Source: an uncultured Tenacibaculum sp. (lineage in GTDB: Bacteria; Bacteroidota; Bacteroidia; Flavobacteriales; Flavobacteriaceae). From it: 64,000 nt of DNA. Position 1 is the first letter of the stretch. Each line of letters opens with the position of its first letter. The stretch covers positions 52,219 to 116,218 of the forward strand of contig CANMJA010000009.1 of the NCBI GenBank assembly GCA_947498055.1, read 5' to 3'. Below, one piece after another: positions 37,084-44,853 of this stretch. The notes under the pieces are model-generated. The model searched no databases, had not been told where the DNA came from, and was given only the letters and a program-made list of their open reading frames with translations. The translations under genes were made by a program, and so were the position numbers.

Positions 37084-38559
37084 TCATTGAATACTAGCAA
37101 TTGTAGATTGTAACTTATTTATTAAATCGTAAATTTCATTTTCGTTATAACTAGCAAATCCCATTCGTATAGAATTATGTCCTTCAGAAAACAAATCATA
37201 ACGTTCATAATTTGGTATTGCTAATTGATATTTTTCAGCAGCTTTACTAAATTGTTCCCATGAATATTTTTTATGTAATCTTAGCCAAATAGCCATTCCT
37301 CCTTTTGGTACTTCAAATTGAAAAATAGCCCCACATTCTTCTTTTAACAAACGACAAAACAGATCTCTTCTTTTTTTATAAATCTTCAATACCTTTCTAA
37401 TATGTCGATCTAAATCTCCCGATTTCACAAACTCTGCAAAAGTTAACTCAAGCAACGCATCTCCCTGTCTATCAATAATTCGTCTTAATTTAGAAACCTC
37501 ATCTACAAATTCTTTAGAAGCAATTAAATAGCCAACTCTAAAAACTGGTGCCACCGTTTTACATATAGAACCAATATAAATTACATTACCATTTACATCG
37601 TGGCTTGCTAAAGGTAAAATAGGTGCATGGTTATAATTAAAATCGTAATCATAGTCATCTTCTATAATAGCAAAATTATATTCCTTTGCTAAATTCAATA
37701 AATGAATTCTTCTTTTGGCTGATAAGGTTACAGTAGTTGGATGATGATGATGAGAAGTTACATACAATGCCTTTATTTTATGTTTTTTACACAACTCTTC
37801 TATTTCATTAGTATTCAATCCATTTTCATCTACAGAAACTGTTAATAATTTACTTTTTTGATGTTTAAATGTTATGGTAGCTGAGGCATAATTGGTCTTT
37901 CCTATAATAATTTTATCGTCTTCTTTTAACAACAATTGAGAAGATAAATAAATCCCCATTTGACTACCTCTTGTTATTATCAAATTTTCTTTTTCAATAG
38001 TCAATCCTCTCGTTTTATTTAAATATTCAACTAGCACATTTCTCAACGTCTCATTTCCAAATGTGGTACCATACGATAAATATTGATCGTTGTTTTTTTT
38101 ACTTGTTATTCTTCTGTAAGTACGTGTTATTTCATCTATTGGTGTGAGTCTGCTATCGGAGATTCCATCATTAATATATATCCAATCTTTTTTGAAGTTT
38201 GTATACGCATTTCCTAAATTATCTTCTTTATAAAACGAGAATCCTGCTTTATTTTTAGCGTTATTTATAAAAGATTCTTTAAAGTTTTGCTGCTGTAAAA
38301 AAGGTAAATTAGTGTGTACAAAAGTACCTTTTTTAGGCAAACTTTCTGCCCATCCTTGTAAAACCAATTCTTCGTAACAGGCAACAACTGTTTTTCTGTG
38401 TAAACTTAATCGCTCCGATAACTCTCTACTACTTAATAATTTTGTGCCCGATGGTAATTTACCTTCTGTTATATATTGAATAAATTGATTTGCTAATTGC
38501 AAATATAAAGGCTGCTTACTTTTTCTATTAAAATTAAAACTGGTTTTATAAGGAAACAT
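37084..38559 (-). CDS. MocR/PdxR-type GntR transcriptional regulator
   Basis: 491 residues from the Met at 38559 (MFPYKTSFNFNRKS); an in-frame ATG at 38604 would add 15 residues. The N-terminal winged helix (about 18-85, PLYLQLANQFIQYI, SSRELSERLSLHRKTV) is fused to a class-I aminotransferase-like domain that binds PLP through the Lys of GSICKTVAP. MocR proteins usually sense a vitamer or an amino acid. It is divergent from GNAT-DUF1272-GNAT-FMN genes, its likely targets. Confidence 0.88.
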   Translation of the reverse strand: MFPYKTSFNFNRKSKQPLYLQLANQFIQYITEGKLPSGTKLLSSRELSERLSLHRKTVVACYEELVLQGWAESLPKKGTFVHTNLPFLQQQNFKESFINNAKNKAGFSFYKEDNLGNAYTNFKKDWIYINDGISDSRLTPIDEITRTYRRITSKKNNDQYLSYGTTFGNETLRNVLVEYLNKTRGLTIEKENLIITRGSQMGIYLSSQLLLKEDDKIIIGKTNYASATITFKHQKSKLLTVSVDENGLNTNEIEELCKKHKIKALYVTSHHHHPTTVTLSAKRRIHLLNLAKEYNFAIIEDDYDYDFNYNHAPILPLASHDVNGNVIYIGSICKTVAPVFRVGYLIASKEFVDEVSKLRRIIDRQGDALLELTFAEFVKSGDLDRHIRKVLKIYKKRRDLFCRLLKEECGAIFQFEVPKGGMAIWLRLHKKYSWEQFSKAAEKYQLAIPNYERYDLFSEGHNSIRMGFASYNENEIYDLINKLQSTIASIQ

Positions 38560-38612
38560 CTGGACTACTAATTGTTTTTGTTCTGGACTAAAATAACAGT
38601 CCATAAATATAG

Positions 38613-38620
38613 TATTTTTG
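38613..38620 (+). promoter_or_regulatory. Candidate -7 box of the GNAT/DUF1272 cluster
   Basis: TATTTTTG fits TANNTTTG and lies 33 nt before the GNAT ATG at 38654, in the divergent space where the MocR regulator would bind. Confidence 0.4.
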
Positions 38621-38653
38621 AAACGTTATTAAAATTTCTTAATACTATTTTGA

Positions 38654-39115
38654 ATGAAAACACCAATAATACGTTTTGTAAAACCCAATGATTTAGTTCA
38701 ATTAGTACATTTATGTGAATTACATGCTAATTTTGAAAAATCTGAATACAATTCAAAACATAAAGCTGTTTTATTAAAAGAAGCTCTTTTTAAAGAAAAT
38801 CCAGATCTTTATTGTTTAGTAATAGACTCTGGAGAAAATAATTTAATTGGGTATGCCACTTACATGAAACAATACTCTACATGGGATGCTTCTTTTTATA
38901 TTTATATGGATTGTTTGTTTTTAAAAAGTGAATCGAGAGGTTTTGGATTAGGAGAAAAATTAATGAATCAAATAAAAAAAGAAGCAGTACTGTTACATTG
39001 CTCTATAATACAATGGCAAACACCTAAATTTAATACACGAGCTATAAAATTTTATAATCGAATAGGCGGAGTTTCAAAAGATAAAGAAAGATACTTTTTA
39101 AACACCAACAAATAA
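38654..39115 (+). CDS. GNAT family N-acetyltransferase
   Basis: 153 residues. The acetyl-CoA loop is SRGFGLGEKLMNQI, with IQWQTPKFNTRAIKFYNRIGG at the C-terminus. It is typical of diamine- or amino-acid-acetylating GNATs, but the substrate is not determined. It is first of a four-gene plus-strand run facing the MocR regulator; only 6 nt separate it from the DUF1272 gene. Confidence 0.88.
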   Translation: MKTPIIRFVKPNDLVQLVHLCELHANFEKSEYNSKHKAVLLKEALFKENPDLYCLVIDSGENNLIGYATYMKQYSTWDASFYIYMDCLFLKSESRGFGLGEKLMNQIKKEAVLLHCSIIQWQTPKFNTRAIKFYNRIGGVSKDKERYFLNTNK

Positions 39116-39121
39116 AAAATA

Positions 39122-39412
39122 ATGTTAGATATAAGACCCAATTGTGAGCATTGTGGTAAAAATTTACCAAACACTTCTACAGAAGCAATGATTTGCTCTT
39201 TTGAATGCACATATTGTAAAGATTGTGCTTTAATAGTCTTTGAAAATGTATGTCCTAGTTGCACTGGAAATTTTGTAGAACGACCAATTCGTCCTAAAAA
39301 AATGTTAGAAAAATATCCAGCAACAACTAAAGTAATTTTCAAACCAAAAGATATAGAAAAAAGTAAAAAAATATCAAAAAAACATAAAAATATTCCTGTC
39401 GAAAAAAGATAA
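39122..39412 (+). CDS. DUF1272 zinc-ribbon protein
   Basis: 96 residues. Eight cysteines (8, 11, 25, 29, 32, 35, 44, 47) form the DUF1272 zinc-ribbon pattern: RPNCEHCGKNLP, CSFECTYCKDC and CPSCTGNF. The C-terminal tail is strongly basic (KKISKKHKN). Function unknown. It is sandwiched between two GNAT genes with 3-6 nt spacings, a strong sign of one transcript. Confidence 0.88.
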   Translation: MLDIRPNCEHCGKNLPNTSTEAMICSFECTYCKDCALIVFENVCPSCTGNFVERPIRPKKMLEKYPATTKVIFKPKDIEKSKKISKKHKNIPVEKR

Positions 39413-39415
39413 AAA

Positions 39416-39931
39416 ATGATTGACTTTAAATTAGCAACCACAAAAGATGTTGAAATCTTAGCCCTATTAGGTAGAATAACTTTTAAAGAATCTCATGGTA
39501 CATATATTGAAGATAAAACAAATTTACAATCGTACCTAGATACTGCTTTTTCTACACAAAAAATAATAGAAGATTTAGAAAACCCAAATACAGTGTATTA
39601 TATTATTTATAATAATAAATTTCCTGTTGGTTACGCTAAACTTGTTTTACATGCTACTATTGAATTTGTTTCTTCAGAAAAAAGTTGTCGATTAGAAAGA
39701 ATTTATATTCTTAATGAATTTATAGCAATGAAATTTGGGCAGCAATTTCTTCATTTTATCCTTAAAAAAGTAACAGAATTACATTTTAAAGAAGTATGGT
39801 TATCTGTATATATAAAAAATACAAAAGCTATTAACTTTTATTTAAAAAATGAATTTAAAAAAGTAGGTAGTATTTCTTTTCAAATAGGAAATCAGGGGTA
39901 TGAAAACCCTATTTTATCCAAAAAACTATAA
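39416..39931 (+). CDS. GNAT family N-acetyltransferase
   Basis: 171 residues with the GNAT fold: RLERIYILNEFIAMKFGQQFLHFI and WLSVYIKNTKAINFYLKNEF. The acetyl-CoA loop is degenerate compared with its neighbour (A-M-K-F-G-Q in place of R-x-x-G-x-G). It resembles spermidine-acetylating or YjcK-like GNATs in overall plan; substrate unknown. Confidence 0.85.
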   Translation: MIDFKLATTKDVEILALLGRITFKESHGTYIEDKTNLQSYLDTAFSTQKIIEDLENPNTVYYIIYNNKFPVGYAKLVLHATIEFVSSEKSCRLERIYILNEFIAMKFGQQFLHFILKKVTELHFKEVWLSVYIKNTKAINFYLKNEFKKVGSISFQIGNQGYENPILSKKL

Positions 39932-39974
39932 CGTAAACATCAATTAAAACAGTGCTTTGTAAAATTTTATTACC

Positions 39975-40634
39975 ATGAAAGAATATCAAAAATCAAAAAT
40001 AAACCGTGTAAAAAGAGGAGCTAATAGAGCCGAGTATGATGTTGAAAAAATAAATACCATTTTAGATGCTGGTTTTATTGGATACGTTGGTTATATCTAT
40101 GATGGGTACCCTATTACGATTCCTATGGCATATGCCCGTAAAGAAGATAAAATTTATTTACATGGTTCTACAGCAAATAGAATGCTTTTATCTATTTTAG
40201 AAACAGGAAAAACCTCTATCACTGTAATGCATTTAGACGCCTTAGTTTTAGCTCGTTCTGGTTTTCATCATTCTGTAAATTATAGATCGGTTACTATGTT
40301 TGGTAGTGTAAAGAAAATCGAAGAAGATAAAAACAAATGGGATATTTTAGAACATATAGTAGAACATATGATAGAAGGTCGTTGGGAATCTCTACGTACC
40401 ATGAATCAAAAAGAATTAGATAGAACTTTAGTTATTGAATTTACTATTGAAAATGCTTCTGCAAAAATTAGAGACGTTGGTGTTAATGATGAACCAGAAG
40501 ATGAAAATTTACCAATTTGGGCTGGGCTTGTTCCTGTTAAACAGACAGCCTTACCTCCTATTTCTGATGATAAATTACCAGAAAACGTAACAATTCCTGA
40601 ACATGTATTAAATTATTATAATAAGCATCAATAA
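39975..40634 (+). CDS. Pyridoxamine 5'-phosphate oxidase-like FMN-binding protein
   Basis: 219 residues with the split-barrel flavin-binding fold: GFIGYVGYIYDGYPITIPMAYAR, YLHGSTANRMLL, and VNYRSVTMFGSV. This NimA/PNPOx-like group includes FMN proteins linked to MocR regulators in other bacteria. A MocR regulator (PLP-sensing) near a PNPOx-like protein hints at vitamin B6 or flavin chemistry, but the gene is not a canonical pdxH. It ends the four-gene cluster. Confidence 0.87.
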   Translation: MKEYQKSKINRVKRGANRAEYDVEKINTILDAGFIGYVGYIYDGYPITIPMAYARKEDKIYLHGSTANRMLLSILETGKTSITVMHLDALVLARSGFHHSVNYRSVTMFGSVKKIEEDKNKWDILEHIVEHMIEGRWESLRTMNQKELDRTLVIEFTIENASAKIRDVGVNDEPEDENLPIWAGLVPVKQTALPPISDDKLPENVTIPEHVLNYYNKHQ

Positions 40635-40692
40635 AAGCATCCTTGTTTATTATAATTTACAACTATCTGTACAATATTCTTATCATATCTTA

Positions 40693-40752
40693 AAACTAAA
40701 AAGAGAATTAAAATTTTACTTAGCAGTAAAATTTTAATTCTCTTTTTAGTTT
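40693..40752. terminator. Perfect 28-bp stem, bidirectional terminator
   Basis: Bases 40693-40720 pair without mismatch with 40725-40752; the loop is TAGC. The stem includes GAGAATTAAAATTTTACT and carries A- and T-runs inside its arms. It lies between converging genes (FMN protein and DUF6263), 58 and 50 nt from their stops, so it fits a bidirectional terminator; it is much longer than others in the window. Confidence 0.8.
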
Positions 40753-40802
40753 ATTCTAAATTTGAACATTTATTAGTGTAAAAATTAATTATAACTGTAT
40801 TC

Positions 40803-41537
40803 TTATATTTTTGTGGTTAATAAGATAATCGAAGTTTTAAAATTATTTCCATTTATTTTTATATTCATATTTAATTTAGATTCAGTAGGTATCCCTGTCT
40901 TTTTATCTATATCTATTTCACCTTTTAAATCTCCTTCTCCTGAACCAGATATTTTGCCCATTACTTTTAGTGCAACATTTTTAGGGGTTATAGAAGTTAC
41001 TGTATAAGTATAATCAAAATCTAGTCCATTTTCTTTTTTTGTTGAATTCCAAGTATCTCCAATTTTTACAGATTTTTTTGGGTAAACTACATTGTTGGTT
41101 TGGCTTGTTAAATTACTATTTTGAGGTAAATTAGGAATCGTTTTTGTTTCTATAACGTTTCCAAGTTTATCTCCTTTTACTATTATTAAAGTATTTAAAA
41201 TTGGATCTATTTGAGGTTTCATCATCTTAGCCATTGCGTCTAATTCTTCTTCTTTTTTACTAGAATCATATTGTATAGATACGCCAGCTTGACTAACATT
41301 TGCTACTATTTTTTTTATTTTTGCCTCTGCGGTATATTCTTCACTTGTAACATTCTTTATCTCTTGATTCATCATAAAATTCATATTCATAGAATTTGAA
41401 TTTCCAAGGTCATTCATCATTTTCATTTCTATCTTATAAACATCTCCTTTTTTATAATTTAATCGTAATAAAACTTCTTCTTGAGCAAAACTTAATGCAG
41501 AATAACCTAACATTAAAAAAACGAATAATTTTTTCAT
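40803..41537 (-). CDS. DUF6263-like exported protein
   Basis: 244 residues with a Sec signal (LFVFLMLGYSALSFAQ). The mature protein is beta-rich and Met/Asn-rich, with LRLNYKKGDVYKIEMKMMND, VVYPKKSVKIGDTW and GEIDIDKKTGIPTESKLNM. The KGDxYK and KxGDTW spacings match DUF6263, an exported Bacteroidota family of unknown function. The assignment is from memory of its signature. It is monocistronic between two hairpins. Confidence 0.68.
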   Translation of the reverse strand: MKKLFVFLMLGYSALSFAQEEVLLRLNYKKGDVYKIEMKMMNDLGNSNSMNMNFMMNQEIKNVTSEEYTAEAKIKKIVANVSQAGVSIQYDSSKKEEELDAMAKMMKPQIDPILNTLIIVKGDKLGNVIETKTIPNLPQNSNLTSQTNNVVYPKKSVKIGDTWNSTKKENGLDFDYTYTVTSITPKNVALKVMGKISGSGEGDLKGEIDIDKKTGIPTESKLNMNIKINGNNFKTSIILLTTKI

Positions 41538-41570
41538 TTAAATAATTTTTAATTTCAACAAATATATACA

Positions 41571-41603
41571 AAAAAAGAGAGGTACTTTACACCTCTCTTT
41601 TTT
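41571..41603 (-). terminator. Terminator of the E2 gene
   Basis: AAAAAAGAGAGGT (41571-41583) and ACCTCTCTTTTTT (41591-41603) form a perfect stem with A- and T-runs on its flanks. It lies 22 nt after the minus-strand E2 stop and upstream of the DUF6263 start. Confidence 0.85.
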
Positions 41604-41624
41604 ATTGAATTTTACGATTCTTTT

Positions 41625-42941
41625 TTAAAAATCTTGGTTAGGGTCCCAAGCTTCAATTATGTCTTTAAATGTTTTTATAAACATACCTCCTAAAGCACCA
41701 TTTACTACTCTATGGTCGTAAGAGTGAGATACAATCATTTTATGACGAATACCTATTAAATCTCCATGAGGAGTTTCTATAACCGCTGGTTTTTTTACTA
41801 TTGCTCCTAATGCTAAAATTGCTACTTGTGGTTGATTTATAATTGGAGTTCCAGTAATACTACCAAAACTTCCAATATTAGTCACCGTGTAAGTACCTCC
41901 TTGAATTTCATCTGGTTTTAACTTATTAGCTCTAGAACGACTTGCCAGATCATTTATCTTTTTAGTCATTCCTACCAAGCTTAATTCATCCGCTTTTTTT
42001 ATCACAGGAACTATTAAATTGCCATCAGGAAGAGCAGCTGCCATTCCTAAATTAATAGTACCTCTTTTTATGATTTTATCTCCACTTAAAGAAATATTAA
42101 TCATTGGGTGTCTTTTAATAGTTTGTGCTACTGCTTGCATAAACATAGGAGTAAATGTTAATTTTTCTCCTTCTCTTTCTAAGAATGCTTTTTTTACTTT
42201 ATTTCTCCAGTTTACAATATTTGTTACATCTACCTCTATAAAAGATTGAACATGTGCAGAAGTTTGAATAGAATCTACCATATGCTTAGAAATAAGTTTC
42301 CCCATTCTACTCATTTCAATAATTTCATCTTCTCCACTCATAGAAACAGGCGTTTCTACAACTTTCTTCGGTTTTTCTATATCAAACTGAATAGAATTTT
42401 CAGAAGTATTAACTCCTTCTTTTCTATTCTCTAAATAAGCTAAAATATCACTTTTAGTAACCCTTCCTTCTTTTCCTGTACCTTTAATAGACTCTAATTC
42501 TTTTGTTGAAAGAGCTTCTTTTTCAGCTATACTCTTTACTAACGGAGAATAAAAACGTTCACTAGCAGAAGTATCGATAGGGTTTGAAATCATTTCTTCT
42601 ACTTTCTTAATCGCATTTTCTACCTCTGTTATTGATGTAACCGCTGTAGCAATACTATCATTTTGTTGTTCTATATCACTAGAAATATTTGAGTTTTCTC
42701 CTTCTATTTCAATAATAGCTATTGTTTGCCCAACTTGAACAACGGCATCTTTTTCAAATAAAATTTCTACTAGTTTCCCGTCTACTTCACTTGGTACTTC
42801 GCTATCTACTTTATCTGTTGCTACTTCAACAACCGTATCATCCATCTCAATTGTATCTCCTACTTCTTTTAACCATGAAGTAATTGTCGCTTCTGCAACG
42901 CTCTCTCCCATTTTAGGAAGCTTTAACTCAAATCTTGCCAT
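41625..42941 (-). CDS. 2-oxo acid dehydrogenase dihydrolipoamide acyltransferase (E2)
   Basis: 438 residues from the ATG at 42941; 13 further in-frame codons upstream contain the promoter box and are rejected. A lipoyl domain carries the modified Lys44 in ATDKVDS. A peripheral-subunit binding domain (about 150-190, FYSPLVKSIAEKE, GKEGRVTKSDIL) and the CoA-dependent acyltransferase core follow. The active-site motif reads DHRVVNGA: His410 is kept, but the usual Asp is Asn414. Component for pyruvate, 2-oxoglutarate or branched-chain oxo acids; E1 and E3 genes are not adjacent. Confidence 0.92.
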   Translation of the reverse strand: MARFELKLPKMGESVAEATITSWLKEVGDTIEMDDTVVEVATDKVDSEVPSEVDGKLVEILFEKDAVVQVGQTIAIIEIEGENSNISSDIEQQNDSIATAVTSITEVENAIKKVEEMISNPIDTSASERFYSPLVKSIAEKEALSTKELESIKGTGKEGRVTKSDILAYLENRKEGVNTSENSIQFDIEKPKKVVETPVSMSGEDEIIEMSRMGKLISKHMVDSIQTSAHVQSFIEVDVTNIVNWRNKVKKAFLEREGEKLTFTPMFMQAVAQTIKRHPMINISLSGDKIIKRGTINLGMAAALPDGNLIVPVIKKADELSLVGMTKKINDLASRSRANKLKPDEIQGGTYTVTNIGSFGSITGTPIINQPQVAILALGAIVKKPAVIETPHGDLIGIRHKMIVSHSYDHRVVNGALGGMFIKTFKDIIEAWDPNQDF

Positions 42942-42968
42942 AGTGATATTTAGATTTCTTTCGTTTTG

Positions 42969-42976
42969 CAAAAATA
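42969..42976 (-). promoter_or_regulatory. -7 box of the E2 gene
   Basis: CAAAAATA on the plus strand is TATTTTTG on the minus strand. It would start transcription near 42962, about 20 nt before the chosen ATG at 42941. The stretch 42977-43234 beyond it is AT-rich and shows no gene. Confidence 0.45.
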
Positions 42977-43234
42977 ACAAATTCTTCTCACTTTATTTTA
43001 ATAAATTCAACCAAAAACAACAATCAATTTAATAATAACATAAAAAAACAATACAAATAAGACCTTTTTTTGTATTTTCAACAAAACACCTTCTTAAACG
43101 AATCTCCTAAAAAACAAGTATTTATAACAAAAAAATTAAAACTTGTTTATACAGATACATTGATTTACAATCATGTAGAACACCAACTATTCCTAGTTTC
43201 ATTTTTATGAAATACATAAATCTGTAAAAGTAAA

Positions 43235-43270
43235 AAGAGGTAACAGTTTAAAACTGCTACCTCTTCGTTT
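43235..43270 (-). terminator. Terminator after the small exported protein gene
   Basis: AAGAGGTAACAGTTT (43235-43249) pairs with AAACTGCTACCTCTT (43251-43265) with one mismatch. An A-run leads it on the plus strand, giving a T-run on the minus strand. It lies 70 nt after the stop of the gene at 43335-43775. Confidence 0.7.
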
Positions 43271-43334
43271 TTATTTAAAACTTACAAAAAATTAAATAAT
43301 TGTAAGTAAGAAATTAAGCTTATTAATTTCTAGT

Positions 43335-43775
43335 TTATTTTTTAAATAATTTAGTAATATCTTCTTCCGTTAATAATCTTGATACTTTTACAGCATTTTC
43401 AGAACTTCCGTCTCCTTCAGTTTGTTGAATTTGTAAAAAAGCTTCTCCATCTTCTCTAGAAAATTTTAACCAAACTATTTCTCCGTTTGCTTTCATTTTT
43501 AAAGGATCTCTAGGAACATCTTGAAAACCTTTCATAAGAATTTGATACAGTTTATCTATATCATTATTTATATTCTTAAAGCTAAAATTCACATACTCAT
43601 GTCCAATGGCATTAATGTTTTTGTAAAAAAAGTTGTATTCATTTTCACCAACTTTTTCTAAATACACATAACTGATTTTTCCTACTACTTCACTTTGTTC
43701 TGTTTCTACTAATTCTATTTGTGCAGAAGCAGATACAGACGCTAATAATACCAAACCTAAAAATAGTTTTCTCAT
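43335..43775 (-). CDS. Small exported protein of unknown function
   Basis: 146 residues starting MRKLFLGLVLLASVSASAQ, a clear Sec signal; 19 upstream in-frame residues are rejected because they lack a pattern and would bury the signal. The mature part has SYVYLEKVGENEYNFFYKN, then VNFSFKNIN and WLKFSREDGEAFLQI. It resembles a small beta-sandwich, but I do not recognise the family. It is a single gene with a terminator downstream. Confidence 0.7.
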   Translation of the reverse strand: MRKLFLGLVLLASVSASAQIELVETEQSEVVGKISYVYLEKVGENEYNFFYKNINAIGHEYVNFSFKNINNDIDKLYQILMKGFQDVPRDPLKMKANGEIVWLKFSREDGEAFLQIQQTEGDGSSENAVKVSRLLTEEDITKLFKK

Positions 43776-43930
43776 AAATAATTGTTTTTGGGAATTTATA
43801 TTGTAAATATATTCATAATTAACACATCTCAAACGAATTGATTCAAAAAAAATTGTCTTTAGTATATAAATAACACCTATTTATTTATCTCTATTTTGTA
43901 TGAATTGTTGTTTACTAGTTTATTAATCAT

Positions 43931-43960
43931 AAAAAAATCGCCTAAAATTAGGCGATTTAT
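43931..43960 (-). terminator. Terminator of the OMP gene
   Basis: AAATCGCCTAA (43935-43945) and TTAGGCGATTT (43948-43958) make a perfect 11-bp stem. On the minus strand a run of seven Ts follows. It ends 20 nt beyond the OMP stop. Confidence 0.85.
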
Positions 43961-43979
43961 AAAATGAAATTTTTAATTA

Positions 43980-44762
43980 TTAGTTTAACCTAAAACCTAT
44001 TTTAAAAACATATTGGCTAAAGAAAGAAAAAGTATAATTCTCTGCTTTTCTACCTAAAGCACCTGGTCTTGGTTTTTTATTATTTACTAAATAATTAAAT
44101 GTTACAGGCTTCACATCAAAACCAATAAATAAATCATTTGTTAAATAATAATCTAAACCAGCGATACCTTGTACCCCTACTCCAAACAACTCTACATGTC
44201 TTATTCCATAATTAACTCTATCTGGATCTATTGTCGGATCAAAAACAGAACTTCTAGAATAATCAAGAGGTAAAGAAACTCCAACATAAGGCAATAACCT
44301 AGGTCTCTTTAATTCAAAATACCACTGCACACCTGGTGCAATATGCACATCTATATCATCTTCTCCTATAACAGCACTGTAGGCTGGTACTAAAACATCT
44401 CCGTCTGTACTTACCACTCCTGGTATATTAATTTGTTCTGGGGTATTTCTGTAAGTAACACCTCCTGTTAAGGAAACTGCCATTTTACTTGAAATAAAAT
44501 ACTTTCCTTCTAAACCTACCATATTTGCTAAACTATTGTTATTATTATCTAAAGCACGGTAAAAAGGCGCATTTCCATTAACGGTATTTGTTCCTATATT
44601 TCTTCCTGAACCAGAATCTAAATAAGCTCCTCTACCTAATAATAAGGATACAGTTAAACTATTCTTTTTTGGCTTATAATTAGTATCTACTTTTTTATCT
44701 TGAGAAATCACTAACTCAGAACTAAAAAGAGATATCAATATTATTAATACTATTTTTTTCAT
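43980..44762 (-). CDS. Outer-membrane beta-barrel protein
   Basis: 260 residues with a signal peptide (ending about residue 20, SELVISQ). Alternating-residue strands run to a C-terminus ending FKIGFRLN. Features such as SLLLGRGAYL, MVGLEGKYFISSKMAVSLTGGVTYR, PGVQWYFELKRPRLLPYVGVSLPLDY and VQGIAGLDYYLT resemble BT1926-type small outer-membrane barrels. It is 91 nt downstream of the coiled-coil lipoprotein gene with a hairpin between, so the pair probably works together. Confidence 0.78.
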   Translation of the reverse strand: MKKIVLIILISLFSSELVISQDKKVDTNYKPKKNSLTVSLLLGRGAYLDSGSGRNIGTNTVNGNAPFYRALDNNNNSLANMVGLEGKYFISSKMAVSLTGGVTYRNTPEQINIPGVVSTDGDVLVPAYSAVIGEDDIDVHIAPGVQWYFELKRPRLLPYVGVSLPLDYSRSSVFDPTIDPDRVNYGIRHVELFGVGVQGIAGLDYYLTNDLFIGFDVKPVTFNYLVNNKKPRPGALGRKAENYTFSFFSQYVFKIGFRLN

Positions 44763-44802
44763 AATACAAATCTTTAAGAAATTAACTTATTTGTTTTTTA
44801 GT

Positions 44803-44829
44803 AGTACCCAAGAACTTTTCTTGGGTACT
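44803..44829 (-). other. Intercistronic stem-loop, perfect 12-bp stem
   Basis: AGTACCCAAGAA (44803-44814) and TTCTTGGGTACT (44818-44829) form a perfect stem with a 3-nt loop between the coiled-coil lipoprotein and OMP genes. On the minus strand the stem is followed by ACTAAAAAAC, not a T-run, so a classic terminator is unlikely. A partial terminator, RNA-stability element or processing site that sets the ratio of the two products is possible. Confidence 0.6.
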
Positions 44830-44853
44830 TTCTATTAAATCTTAAAGAGAGTT

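Noticed and set aside
42942..42980. N-terminal extension of the E2 protein from the ATG at 42980
   Set aside because: The lipoyl domain normally starts within a few residues of the protein start, and the extension contains the -7 box.
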